DNA from: VAZQ01 sp963725065
GTDB taxonomy: Bacteria > Pseudomonadota > Alphaproteobacteria > Rhizobiales > Xanthobacteraceae
Direction of reading: 5' to 3'
DNA: 64,000 bases
Assembly: GCA_963725065.1 (NCBI GenBank)
Contig: CAVRXD010000006.1
Location: 43,655 to 107,654 of the forward strand
The notes under the pieces are model-generated. The model was not told where the DNA came from. It saw only the letters and a list, made by a program, of their open reading frames with translations, and searched no databases. A program made the translations under genes and the position numbers. Numbering within the stretch: position 1 is the first letter of the stretch; every line of letters begins with the position of its first letter. Of this stretch, positions 18,676 to 27,619 are shown piece after piece.

Positions 18676-19350
18676 TCATCTTGCCGCGGCATGCGCCGCG
18701 CGTTCGGCCGCCAGCATCTGTTCTGCCCGCTCCTTGTCTTCCAGCAGCCGGCCGCTGGCGAGCCGGAGGAAATGGAATCCAAATTCCGGATTCTCGAAAT
18801 AGAGCGCGCGCACTTCGTCATAGGGCAGCGTCAGCACGCGGCCGGATTCGACGCACTCGATCGATTGCGTCCGGTAATAGCCCGGCGTCAGCAGTCCGAG
18901 TTCGCCGAAGATCTGGCCGGGCTGAAGCTCGATGTCCCATTCGACCACGAGGTATTTGCCGGTCTCGGCCAGGAACATTTCGTCGGCAAGGTCGCCCTTG
19001 TGAAAGAGAATGTCGCCCTTGCGATATTTCCGCCGTTTCATGTAGGGCCGCAGCCAATTCATCGACAGGTCGGTGCCCGCCGCGATGCGAACCTTCTTGA
19101 TCAGCGCCAGCATCTGATAGAGGCGGATCGAATGCACCGGCAGCAACAGCGCATAAAGCGCGATGGCCGGCAACGACCGCGCCAGCAGCGAGGCCCCCAG
19201 CAGACAGAGGGCGCTCACCAGGCTCGTGATGCGCAATGGGATCGCGGTCTTCATCGACATCGACACGACATAGAAAAGGGCGCCGGTGGCGCCCAGCGCG
19301 TTGTTCCATGTGATGAAGCTCATCACGTAGTCCGCGGTCCAGTCGTTCAT
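18676..19350 (-). CDS. Membrane protein with cyclic nucleotide-binding domain
   Basis: The first 95 residues hold about three membrane helices (FITWNNALGATGALFYVVSM and SLVSALCLLGASLLA among them). A Crp-type cyclic nucleotide-binding domain follows (YMKRRKYRKGDILFHKGDLADEMF, then PGQIFGELGLLTPGYYRTQS). The phosphate-binding cassette FGELGLL lacks the canonical Arg that contacts the cyclic phosphate directly after it (here TPGYYRT), so ligand binding may differ. There is no DNA-binding helix-turn-helix. The ATG at 19350 has GGAG upstream. It converges with the Bug gene at 18667. Confidence 0.82.
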   Translation of the reverse strand: MNDWTADYVMSFITWNNALGATGALFYVVSMSMKTAIPLRITSLVSALCLLGASLLARSLPAIALYALLLPVHSIRLYQMLALIKKVRIAAGTDLSMNWLRPYMKRRKYRKGDILFHKGDLADEMFLAETGKYLVVEWDIELQPGQIFGELGLLTPGYYRTQSIECVESGRVLTLPYDEVRALYFENPEFGFHFLRLASGRLLEDKERAEQMLAAERAAHAAAR

Positions 19351-19484
19351 CTCGGCGTCTCCAGTCCGGCATCCGCCGGGCCCCAAGCTTACCAGAGTGC
19401 GCGTCGCCTGCCTCGCAAGCTTCCGTCCCGATGGAGGCAGGGCGAGCAGGATGGCGCGCGCCGTTGCGTGTCGCAGGCAAATCG

Positions 19485-20591
19485 CTATTTCGCGTAGAGG
19501 CGCCGCGCCGGTGGCGTCGCCCGCGTCGGGCCGGGATCGGCGGGCGACAGCGCATAGGTGAGCCACAGGTTCCAGCCTTCCGGCCGGTTCGCTGCGGCGA
19601 ACTCCTTGTAGGCTTTGATGCTCACGTTACCGTCGAGGTCGCCCATGGGGATGGCGTAGCCGAGCTGGGCCCCGGCGCTCGCGACGCGGGACTGGAAGCA
19701 GCCGACCCGGTCTCCGGCCCCGCCGTCGCAGCTCGCCTGGTTATAGAGGTAGCCGACCAGGCCCATCTGGAGCTGTTTGGTCAGGTAACGCGACGCGCCC
19801 CAGTCCAGATGGACGTCGATGCCGTTCTGATATTGGGTGTGGGGATTGACGAAGTTGTAGGTGAAGCCCGCGACCGCGGAGAATTCATATCCGGTCTGTT
19901 CGTTCAGATAAGTGTATGCGCCGCCGGCGTCCACCGCGCCGTGCCCGATGCCGATATTGGAAAGGCGCGCGCGATTGTAGGCGCCGACCGGAATGTTGCC
20001 GGTCATGTAGGTCATGACGTTATGGACCCCGGCATTCCAGCGCAGCGAGAACTGCGGGGACAGGTCCCCGAAGCCCGTCACAGTATCGCTGATCGTGTCG
20101 AACCTGGACCGGGTGGTCGCGAACGGTCCGACCAGCACCGGCGTGTTGAGGACCGCATCGTCGGTCGTTCGCTTGCGACCATAGACCGCCTGCAGGCCGA
20201 TGGCGGCCTGGCCGCCGAGAACCGGGGTCGCGAACGTGTACGAGGGCGTGATCATCGCCAGATCTTCGGGTGACACCGAGATCGCGCTCACGTTTTCGGC
20301 GACCGAGGCCTCGAACCGTCCGATCCTGATGGCGCGCGCGCGCGCGACCTCGCTGCCGGCCGTCGTCGAGGTACGGTACCAGGTCGACGACAACGAGAAG
20401 CCGGGCTGCGACGGCGTGGCGGCGAGGCTCCCGAAGGATCCCGGGGTCCAGAAGCTCTCGCCGGTTTCATCCGCGCAGGCGAGGTCCGGCGCGAGCGCGA
20501 GCGCAGCCGCGGCGGCGCCGCGCGCCAAGCGTTGCCGCCACGCGCCGTGCCGCCAAGAGCCGTCCCGCGCACCCGATCCCGTCGTCCCCAT
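19485..20591 (-). CDS. Outer-membrane MetA/SphA-type barrel protein
   Basis: The 368-residue protein has a signal region (ARGAAAAALALAPDLACADE). The rest has alternating beta strands of the 'phenol degradation protein meta' family (PF13557): FSLSSTWYRTS, TPSYTFATPVLGG, GFGDLSPQFSLRWN and GYEFSAVAGFTYNFVNPHTQYQNG. These outer-membrane proteins are often near aromatic-catabolism genes and are thought to help uptake of hydrophobic substrates. AGAGGGG precedes the ATG at 20591. No catabolic genes lie directly next to it. Confidence 0.82.
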   Translation of the reverse strand: MGTTGSGARDGSWRHGAWRQRLARGAAAAALALAPDLACADETGESFWTPGSFGSLAATPSQPGFSLSSTWYRTSTTAGSEVARARAIRIGRFEASVAENVSAISVSPEDLAMITPSYTFATPVLGGQAAIGLQAVYGRKRTTDDAVLNTPVLVGPFATTRSRFDTISDTVTGFGDLSPQFSLRWNAGVHNVMTYMTGNIPVGAYNRARLSNIGIGHGAVDAGGAYTYLNEQTGYEFSAVAGFTYNFVNPHTQYQNGIDVHLDWGASRYLTKQLQMGLVGYLYNQASCDGGAGDRVGCFQSRVASAGAQLGYAIPMGDLDGNVSIKAYKEFAAANRPEGWNLWLTYALSPADPGPTRATPPARRLYAK

Positions 20592-20974
20592 TGCGCCCCT
20601 CTGGAATTCCTCGTCGTGCGCACGTCCTGGCCGCCGCGGCCGCCGCCGGGTCGGCCGGCTCGACTATACGAACGGCCGCGCGCACGGGCGCGGCCGCCGG
20701 CACAGGAGAACCGGGTCGGCACGAAGAATGTTGGCGATTGTTGCCGGTCGGAAACACCGGCGCCCGGCACGTCGGTCCGGGCGAGGGGATGTCGCGACAT
20801 TCACAGGCGAATGGTATTCGCCACCGTGAACGGCACCGAACTCCACCTGCGCCGGTTCCAGCCATCACGGCTTCGACTGACGCCGCTCTCAGCATGCCCC
20901 CGCGCCATTTCTTCTCCGGCCAATCGCTTCGTTTCGGGGTGCGGACTCCATCGGCTTTGCGCCATGACGGGTCG
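20592..20974 (-). other. Intergenic stretch, no gene recognised
   Basis: About 380 bp of very GC-rich DNA between the outer-membrane gene and murQ. Open frames in several phases are composition artefacts with Arg/Ala/Pro-rich translations. No terminator with a T run and no clear promoter was found. Confidence 0.4.
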
Positions 20975-21883
20975 TCATCCCTCGCCGGATTCGGAGCCGG
21001 GCTTGCCCAGCAGGGCGAGAGCCCGGCGCAATTGCCCGCCGGTGCGGTTCAAAGCAGTGGTCGCTTCATTGAGATCGCAACCATGGAGCAGCAACACCGC
21101 AACCTTGATGCTGCCGTCTGCCTGCTTGAGCGCCGCGCGCGCGTCCTCGCGACTGCGGCTGGTGATCCGCATCAGAATGTTCTCGCTCCGCTGCACCAGC
21201 TTTTCGTTGACCGCCTTCAGGTCGACCATCAGGCCTTCATAGACGCGACCCAGCAGGATCATGACCAGGGAAGACAACAGGTTGAGGGTGATCCGCTGCG
21301 ACGTTCCAGCGTTCATGCGGGTCGAGCCGGCGATCGGCTCGGAGCCGGTATCGAGCCAGATGGGATGGTCCGCTTCTTCCAGGATCGGGGTGTCGCGATT
21401 GTTTGCGATCCCGACCGTGAGGGCGCCGCGTTCCTTGCTTTCGCGCAGGCACGCCAGGGTGAACGGCGTCTTGCCGCTGGCGGCCACGGCAATGACCACG
21501 TCATTGGCGTGAATATTGTGCTTGCGCACGAGCCGCACCGCATGCTCGGCCTCGTCCTCGGCGCCTTCGATCGATTTGAGCAGCGCTTCGTTGCCGCCCG
21601 CCATCAGAAGGAGCAACCGCTCCGGCGGCCAGTCGAAGGTTGGAATCAACTCGGCGCCGTCCTGGACCGCCAACCGCCCGGAGGTGCCGGCGCCGGCATA
21701 AATGAGCCGCCCACTGTCCCGCAGCCGCGCTTCGATGGCGCTGGCCGCGCGCGCGATGGCAGGGCGCACCGCGCGCACCGCGGCCACCGCAGCGAATTGG
21801 CCCTCGATGATGGCGTCCAGAATATCCGAAGGATCCCAGACGTCGATCCCGGAATAGCGAGGGCTGGGGCGCTCCGTACTCAT
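20975..21883 (-). CDS. murQ: N-acetylmuramic acid 6-phosphate etherase
   Basis: This 302-residue enzyme cleaves the lactyl ether of MurNAc-6-phosphate to GlcNAc-6-phosphate and D-lactate in cell-wall recycling. It has the SIS-domain signature IYAGAGTSGRLAVQDGAEL, followed by MAGGNEALLKSIEGAEDE, AVAASGKTPFTLACL and GSTRMNAGTSQRITLNLLS, all typical of MurQ. The length matches the family. It is divergent from the amino-sugar kinase gene at 21994, with a shared 110-bp promoter region containing a palindrome. Together with the kinase and nagA it can feed MurNAc and GlcNAc into central metabolism. Confidence 0.93.
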   Translation of the reverse strand: MSTERPSPRYSGIDVWDPSDILDAIIEGQFAAVAAVRAVRPAIARAASAIEARLRDSGRLIYAGAGTSGRLAVQDGAELIPTFDWPPERLLLLMAGGNEALLKSIEGAEDEAEHAVRLVRKHNIHANDVVIAVAASGKTPFTLACLRESKERGALTVGIANNRDTPILEEADHPIWLDTGSEPIAGSTRMNAGTSQRITLNLLSSLVMILLGRVYEGLMVDLKAVNEKLVQRSENILMRITSRSREDARAALKQADGSIKVAVLLLHGCDLNEATTALNRTGGQLRRALALLGKPGSESGEG

Positions 21884-21909
21884 TTAATTATCAATAACGT
21901 ACCAAGCGC

Positions 21910-21930
21910 GGTATTTTCAATGACAATACC
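21910..21930. promoter_or_regulatory. 21-bp near-perfect palindrome, putative operator of the amino-sugar locus
   Basis: The half-sites are GGTATT (21910-21915) and AATACC (21925-21930), with an inner TCA-A-TGA around the centre at 21920. Only one symmetric base pair of ten mismatches. It sits between the divergent murQ and kinase starts, where a GntR- or RpiR-type repressor such as NagR or MurR would act. The regulator gene itself is not in the window. Function is inferred from position and symmetry only. Confidence 0.6.
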
Positions 21931-21993
21931 TGCAGCCGCGATTCGTTTCGCGCAGGGCTTTCAAGTGGGCGGTTTCGGGAGCATCACTCGGAC

Positions 21994-22878
21994 ATGAGCA
22001 CCGAGACACTCCTGCTTGGCGTCGACGGCGGTGCCACGCTCTGTCGGGCTCGCCTGCAGGCCATGTCGGGAGAACTGCTCGGCGAAGGGATGGCCGGCCC
22101 CGCCAATATTCGTCTCGGCTTGCAGCAAAGCTTTTCCTCGGTGCTCGAGGCCACGACGGAATGCTTGCGCCAGGCCGGGCTGGCACCAGGCGACCTGGCA
22201 AGGATTGTCGCGTGCCTTGCCCTGGCGGGCGCCAGCGAGCCCGGCGCTCTTGCCCAGGCGCAGCAGCATGGGCATCCCTTCCGCAAGGCCATGATCACCA
22301 CCGACGCGCGCGCGGCTTGCATCGGCGCGCATGGCGGCCGCGATGGCGGCGTGCTCGTGGTGGGAACCGGAACCGTCGGCTGGGCGGAGCTTGCGGGGCG
22401 CAGCCATCGTGTCGGCGGTTGGGGGCCGGCCGTGTCCGATGAGGGCGGCGGGGCATGGCTCGGATGCGAGGCGCTGCGCCGCGTCTTGTGGGCGCATGAT
22501 GGTCGCATCCCATGGACCCCACTGCTCACCGCCGTGTTCGAACAATACGCGGCGGACCCGCACGCCATCGTGAGCTGGACCTCGACGGCGGCGCCGCGGG
22601 ACTTCGGCGCCCTGGCGCCCGTGATCGTGGAACACGCGTCCAACGGCGACCCCGCCGCTGTCGAGCTCATGCGGCTCGCTGCCGGTCATATCGACGGTCT
22701 GGCGCAGCGGCTGATGTCGATCGGAGCGCAGCGCCTGTCGCTGGTCGGCGGACTTTCGCTGCATATCGAGCGCTGGCTGGCGCCGACGACCCGGCGTCAG
22801 CTGTCGCCGCCGGCTGGCGATGCACTCGAGGGAGCGCTACAGCTGGCGCGCGCCGCGGCCGGATCGACGGTCGCCTGA
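21994..22878 (+). CDS. BadF/BadG-type N-acetylglucosamine kinase-like protein
   Basis: The 294-residue actin-fold sugar kinase opens with the phosphate loop LLGVDGGATLCRARL. VGTGTVGWAEL, GGWGPAVSDEGGGAWLG and the adenosine motif LVGGLSLHIERWL follow. This set matches the PF01869 family, whose members include GlcNAc kinase and the bacterial MurNAc/GlcNAc kinase MurK. In this locus it would phosphorylate GlcNAc or MurNAc at O6 to supply MurQ and NagA. It lies 30 bp upstream of the SIS-domain gene, so one transcript is likely. Confidence 0.88.
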   Translation: MSTETLLLGVDGGATLCRARLQAMSGELLGEGMAGPANIRLGLQQSFSSVLEATTECLRQAGLAPGDLARIVACLALAGASEPGALAQAQQHGHPFRKAMITTDARAACIGAHGGRDGGVLVVGTGTVGWAELAGRSHRVGGWGPAVSDEGGGAWLGCEALRRVLWAHDGRIPWTPLLTAVFEQYAADPHAIVSWTSTAAPRDFGALAPVIVEHASNGDPAAVELMRLAAGHIDGLAQRLMSIGAQRLSLVGGLSLHIERWLAPTTRRQLSPPAGDALEGALQLARAAAGSTVA

Positions 22879-22908
22879 GCGTCCCGCGCTGTCATAGGGA
22901 AGTCGGAC

Positions 22909-23941
22909 TTGAGCACATTTGGGCGAACCATGGAGGTCGAGGTCCGCGAGGCGCCTGAGGTCTTGCGGCGGCAGTCGGCTGGCGTTGCGGCTCCGATCGC
23001 GGAACTGGTCGGCCTCCTCGGGCGCAAACCGGTTCATGTCGTCGTCACCTGCGCCCGCGGCAGCTCGGCCCACGCGGCGACCTTCGGCAAGCACCTGATC
23101 GAGCGTCATCTTGGCATCCCGGTCGCGGCCGCCGCCCCGAACATCACCACCATCTACGGCCGGCGCCTGGAGCTGCGCGATCAGCTTTTTCTGGCCATCT
23201 CGCAATCCGGACGCAGCGACGACCTGGTGGAATGCGCCATGATGGCCAAGGCCGCGGGCGCCCGAACGGCAGCGATCGTGAATGACACCGGCAGCGCGCT
23301 GGCGGCGGCTTGCGACATCGTGCTGCCCATGGCGGCCGGCCCGGAGCTCAGCGTGGCCGCGACCAAGACGTTCGTGGCCTCGCTCGGCGCCTTGCTGCAC
23401 CTGGTGGCGGCGTGGACGAACGACACTGCGCTTGCAACCGCGACCGATCGTCTGCCGGATCGGCTCGCCGCCGCCACCGGATTCGACTGGAGCGCGGCGC
23501 TCGATGTTCTGTCCGCAAGCAACAGCCTGGTGACGATCGGGCGTGGCCCGACTTTGGCCATCGCGCGTGAAGCCTCGCTCAAGCTGAAGGAGACCTGCAA
23601 CCTGCATGCCGAGGCCTTCAGCGGCGCGGAATTCCTGCACGGCCCGGTCGCCTTGGTGTCCACGCTCTATCCGATCCTGATGTTCGATGCCGACCGACGA
23701 GGCCGCCCGCGGCCTGCGCGAGCTCGCCGTTGATCTCCGCGGCAAAGGCGCATCGGTCTTCGTTGCCGAGCACGGCGAGCCGGAGGCGGGCCGGCTGCCG
23801 ACGCTTGCTCCCGGTCATGCCGACACCGATGCGGTCTGCCTGATCCAGAGCTTCTACCTCCTGCTCATTCGTCTCGCCGAGCGCCGCGGCACCGATGTGG
23901 ACCGGCCGCGGCACTTGCAGAAGATCACGCGCACCCGATGA
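22909..23941 (+). pseudogene. SIS-domain sugar-phosphate isomerase/deaminase (AgaS/NagB-II/GlmS C-domain type), frameshifted
   Basis: The double SIS fold is clear: CARGSSAHAATFGKHLIE, AISQSGRSDDLVECAMMAK, ELSVAATKTFVASL and KLKETCNLHAEAFSGAEFLHGP. This type deaminates or isomerises GlcN-6-P. The frame breaks after PILMF at about 23686. The intact family continuation resumes one base later as PTDEAARGLRELAVDLRGKGASV and runs to the stop at 23941. Removing one base restores a product of about 343 residues, the normal length. The start is TTG 22909 or ATG 22930. The last codons overlap the nagA ATG (ATGA), so coupling was ancestral. It may be a true mutation, a sequencing error or, less likely, a programmed shift. 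Confidence 0.8.
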
Positions 23942-25077
23942 ACACATCGTCCCGGCATGCGGTTGCCGCCGACCACGTCTTTGACGGCATGGTCGTGCAT
24001 CGCCATGCCGCCGTCGTGATCGAGGACGGACACGTCGCCGGCATCGTGCCGCGGCCGGAGGTGCCGGCGGCCCTGACGGTCCGCACGCTGCCCGACGGAG
24101 CATGGCTCGCGCCCGGCTTCATCGACCTGCAGGTCAATGGCGGCGGCGACGTGCTGTTCAATGACGCGCCGACGCCGGCGAGCATCACGGCGATCGCGGC
24201 CGCGCACCGAAAGTTTGGAACAACGGGCTTTCTGCCCACCTTCATCAGCGATACGCCTGACAAGACGAGCGCTGCGATCGCGGCCGTCGCGATGCTTGCC
24301 GATCGCGATCCGAGCGTGCTTGGCATCCACCTGGAGGGGCCGTTCCTGTCGCCCGAGAAGCCGGGAGTGCACGACCCCCGCGCGTTGCGCGCGCCCACCG
24401 CGGAGGACCTGCAGACGCTCACCCGGCCGCGCAAGGGCGCGATGCTGGTGACGCTCGCGCCGGAACGGGTGCCGTCCGGTTTCATCGCGCAACTGACGGC
24501 CGCGGGCATCCGCGTTTCGCTCGGACATTCGATGGCAACCTACGACGAAGCGCGCGCCGCCATGGCGGAAGGTGCGACCGGCGTCACGCACCTGTTCAAT
24601 GCCATGCGGCCGCTGGCGAGCCGCGAAGGCGGCCTGATCGCCGCGGCGCTCGAAAGCCCGGACGCCTGGTTCGGGATGATCGTCGACGGGATCCATGTCG
24701 ATCCGGCGATGCTCCGCCTGGCGCTACGCGGCGCCGCGCATCCGATGCTGGTGACCGATGCCATGCCGCCGGTGGGGGGAACTCGACCGAGCTTCACTCT
24801 CGCCGGCGAGGAGATCACGGTGCGGGACGGCCGCTGCGTGCGGAGAGACGGCGCGCTTGCGGGCGCCCTGCTGGACATGAGCGCGGCGGTGCGCAATTGC
24901 GTGCGCCTGCTGGGACTCCCGCTCGAGGCGGCGTTGCGCCTGGCTTCGTCACACCCCGCGGATTTCATCGGCCTGGGCCATGTGCTGGGCCGGCTCGCGC
25001 CGCATTATCGCGCCGATATGGTGGCCCTGGCTCCGGACGATGTGCGCGTGATCGAGACCTGGGTCGCGGGCGTGTGA
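23938..25077 (+). CDS. nagA: N-acetylglucosamine-6-phosphate deacetylase
   Basis: The 379-residue amidohydrolase converts GlcNAc-6-P to GlcN-6-P. Signature stretches are APGFIDLQVNGGG, GIHLEGPFLSPEKPGVH (metal-binding Glu), LGHSMATYDEA, GVTHLFNAMRPL, IVDGIHVDPAML and LVTDAMPPVGG (catalytic Asp). The length and order are those of NagA. Its ATG overlaps the stop of the frameshifted SIS gene by ATGA, so translation is probably coupled. The frameshift upstream could lower its expression, because ribosomes would stop about 200 bases early. Confidence 0.94.
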   Translation: MNTSSRHAVAADHVFDGMVVHRHAAVVIEDGHVAGIVPRPEVPAALTVRTLPDGAWLAPGFIDLQVNGGGDVLFNDAPTPASITAIAAAHRKFGTTGFLPTFISDTPDKTSAAIAAVAMLADRDPSVLGIHLEGPFLSPEKPGVHDPRALRAPTAEDLQTLTRPRKGAMLVTLAPERVPSGFIAQLTAAGIRVSLGHSMATYDEARAAMAEGATGVTHLFNAMRPLASREGGLIAAALESPDAWFGMIVDGIHVDPAMLRLALRGAAHPMLVTDAMPPVGGTRPSFTLAGEEITVRDGRCVRRDGALAGALLDMSAAVRNCVRLLGLPLEAALRLASSHPADFIGLGHVLGRLAPHYRADMVALAPDDVRVIETWVAGV

Positions 25078-25122
25078 ACGCGCGCCTTGGCTGCGATCCG
25101 ATTCGCGGCTGCACCCCTGTGC

Positions 25123-27609
25123 TCAATCGTCGTCGCCATCCCCTGCGCGCCAGATGCCCAGCCTGGTCGAGCGCGCCTGCTGATCCAGCGCGCGCATTTC
25201 CGGCGTCGCGTTTGCGTTCGCCCGGCCACCGCCGTTGAACAGCACGACGCGCGAGAGATCCTGATCGTCGACGCTGCATCGGTACTCGTTGCCGCTCCCG
25301 GCCGGCTCGCACACCACCTCTCGCCGCCCGAGATAGCGCCTCAAATCCCGCGCGGCCCGGCCACGGGCGCCCTCTACGCCGAAAAGACGGATGACGCGCC
25401 CCTGCAACTCGAGCGTACCTGTGTTCTGCACCACGGGCACACCGCGCACGATCGATGCACTCGTGCCTGGCGTTACATTCGCTCCCTCCGAAGCCGCAAG
25501 CGAGACCGTTTGAGGGCGGGTGGACTTTGCCCGCGGGGTGGCGGACTGGGTGACGAATTCATTCCAGATGCGCGCGGGGATATCGCCGCCGGTAACGCCG
25601 CGCGTCGGACCGTTGTCGTCATTGCCGACCCACACCCCGACGACGATTCCGGAGGTGAATCCGATGAACCATGCGTCCCGGTAGCTCTGGCTCGTCCCCG
25701 TCTTTCCTGCCGCCGGACCGTTGATGCGAGCCGCCCGGCCGGTGCCGTCCCGCACGACCGCGGTGAGAACATCGCGCATGGCTGCCCGGGCGCTTGGGTC
25801 GCTCGCGGGCTGCAATTCGGATCTGGGACGCGTGAATATGGCTTGATCGCCCTTGCGCGCCTCACGGATGGCGTAGGGTTCAACGTTTTCCGCGTTGGCG
25901 GCGATGGCTGCGAAGGCGCGCGTCATCTCCAGCAGGGTGACCTCGCCCGAGCCGAGTGCCAGGCTGGGCACCGCCGGCAGTTCGGAGTGCACGCCGAGTT
26001 TTCGCGCCGTCTCGATGACGGCCGGGATGCCGACCGCCTCGCCGAGCTGAGCGGCAACCGAGTTGACGGAGCTTGCGAAGGCGGTGCGCAGCGTGACCTG
26101 GCCGCGAAAGCCGCCGCCGTGGTTCTCGGGCTCCCAGTTTCCGATCTGGATCGGTCGATCGATCATCGTCGTCTGCGGCGTGGCTCCCCGCTGGAATGCG
26201 GTGAGATAGACGAACAGCTTGAACAGGGAGCCGGGCTGCCGTTTCGCCTGGGTGACGCGATTGAATTGACTTTCGTTGTAATCACGCCCGCCCACCATCG
26301 CCAGGATGGCGCCGTCGGGAGCCATGGCGACGAGCGCGGCTTGCGTGACTTTCTTGGTGCGGCCCTCGGCCTTGAGCCGGCGCGAAATGATGCTCTCCGC
26401 GATGCTCTGCAGATTGAGGTCGAGCGTGGAGCGCAGCGTCAAATCTTCGGATACGGGGCCGACGAGCCGCTTCACGTCCGCGTTGAGCATGTCCACGAAG
26501 TAATTGGTGCCCGGCGGGTTGTCCGGCGGCACCCGCAAGGCGGCCGGCTGCGCACGAGCGGCATCCGCCTGGGCACGCGAAATGGCGCCGGTCTCGACCA
26601 TGGCATCGAGCACCAGCGCGGCCCGCTGCCGCGCGCCGTCCAGATTGCGCGTGGGAGCAAGCGACGACGGCGCCCGCACCAGCCCCGCCAGCATCGCCAA
26701 TTCACTGAGGGAAAGCCCCGTTGCAGCTTTGCCGAAGTAGCGTTTCGCGGCGGCATCGACGCCGTAGACGCCCGCGCCGAAATACGCCGTGTTCAGATAG
26801 TTGGTGAGGATCTCCTGCTTGGTGAGCCGGTGCTCGATCCAAAACGTGAGGATCGCTTCCTGGATCTTGCGCTTGATCGTACGCTCTTGCGACAGGTAGG
26901 CCATGCGCGCGAGCTGCTGTGAAATCGTGCTGCCTCCTTCGCGCGTACTCCCCGCGAGAAAATTCCGAAATGCCGCCCGCATCAGCGATGGCAGATAGAA
27001 TCCGGTGTGTTCGTAGAAGTGCCGGTCTTCGATCGCGATGATGGCTTGCGCGAGGGCGTGCGGCACATCTTGCGGAGCCAGCTTGTCGCCCTTGAAGACG
27101 CCACGAGTGGCAAAGACTTGCCCGCCGTCCGCCTCCACCACGAGTGCGCTCGGTGTTGGTTCGATCACCAACCCCCCGTCGGATGGAATGGTCGCAATGC
27201 AATAGGCGATGTATCCGAGCACAAGGAGCAGAACGGACCCGAGCGTCGCGACCACCGGGTGGGCACGCAGCAAGGCGAAATTCGACACGCGCCGCCAGTC
27301 CCAGCGCGGGCGAAGTCGATTGCCGATCCGAAGCAAAGGACGGCCCAGAGCGGCGAGGGCGCTCGGGACGGATCGCTCTCGCACTGCGCGTAGCAGCGCA
27401 GTCGCAGCCTCTTCGCTCGCAGCGCGGGCGCTGTGCCGGATGTCGGCGGTACGGTCCCGCAAGATCCCCAGCAGCGCCGTTGCGGTGCTCAACCGCAGCC
27501 GCCACGGCGTGGCCGGCTCCCGGGCGGCGCTGCGGGTCGCGGCGCCAGCCGTACCCACCATGAGCCAATCGTGTCCGGTCCGCGAGCCGAACGGAGGCGC
27601 TGTGCTCAT
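25123..27609 (-). CDS. Class A penicillin-binding protein (PBP1A-like) with C-terminal SNase-like domain
   Basis: The 828-residue bifunctional peptidoglycan synthase has a long basic cytoplasmic N-terminus and one membrane helix (VVATLGSVLLLVLGYIAYCIA). The GT51 glycosyltransferase follows (IIAIEDRHFYEHTGF with its catalytic Glu, then GGSTISQQLAR). The transpeptidase has KRQPGSLFK (Ser-x-x-Lys), SSVNSV and KTGTSQSYRDAWF. The C-terminal ~90 residues (LQGRVIRLFGVEGARGRAA through LSRVVLFNGGGRANA) resemble a staphylococcal-nuclease fold, an uncommon fusion. The ATG at 27609 has AAGGTGA upstream. It acts in the inner membrane in wall synthesis. Confidence 0.9.
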   Translation of the reverse strand: MSTAPPFGSRTGHDWLMVGTAGAATRSAAREPATPWRLRLSTATALLGILRDRTADIRHSARAASEEAATALLRAVRERSVPSALAALGRPLLRIGNRLRPRWDWRRVSNFALLRAHPVVATLGSVLLLVLGYIAYCIATIPSDGGLVIEPTPSALVVEADGGQVFATRGVFKGDKLAPQDVPHALAQAIIAIEDRHFYEHTGFYLPSLMRAAFRNFLAGSTREGGSTISQQLARMAYLSQERTIKRKIQEAILTFWIEHRLTKQEILTNYLNTAYFGAGVYGVDAAAKRYFGKAATGLSLSELAMLAGLVRAPSSLAPTRNLDGARQRAALVLDAMVETGAISRAQADAARAQPAALRVPPDNPPGTNYFVDMLNADVKRLVGPVSEDLTLRSTLDLNLQSIAESIISRRLKAEGRTKKVTQAALVAMAPDGAILAMVGGRDYNESQFNRVTQAKRQPGSLFKLFVYLTAFQRGATPQTTMIDRPIQIGNWEPENHGGGFRGQVTLRTAFASSVNSVAAQLGEAVGIPAVIETARKLGVHSELPAVPSLALGSGEVTLLEMTRAFAAIAANAENVEPYAIREARKGDQAIFTRPRSELQPASDPSARAAMRDVLTAVVRDGTGRAARINGPAAGKTGTSQSYRDAWFIGFTSGIVVGVWVGNDDNGPTRGVTGGDIPARIWNEFVTQSATPRAKSTRPQTVSLAASEGANVTPGTSASIVRGVPVVQNTGTLELQGRVIRLFGVEGARGRAARDLRRYLGRREVVCEPAGSGNEYRCSVDDQDLSRVVLFNGGGRANANATPEMRALDQQARSTRLGIWRAGDGDDD

Positions 27610-27619
27610 GGCGTTCACC

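Noticed and set aside
23687..23941. Independent small gene starting at ATG 23687
   Set aside because: Its sequence continues the SIS-domain protein exactly at the family's C-terminus, so a frameshifted single gene explains it better.
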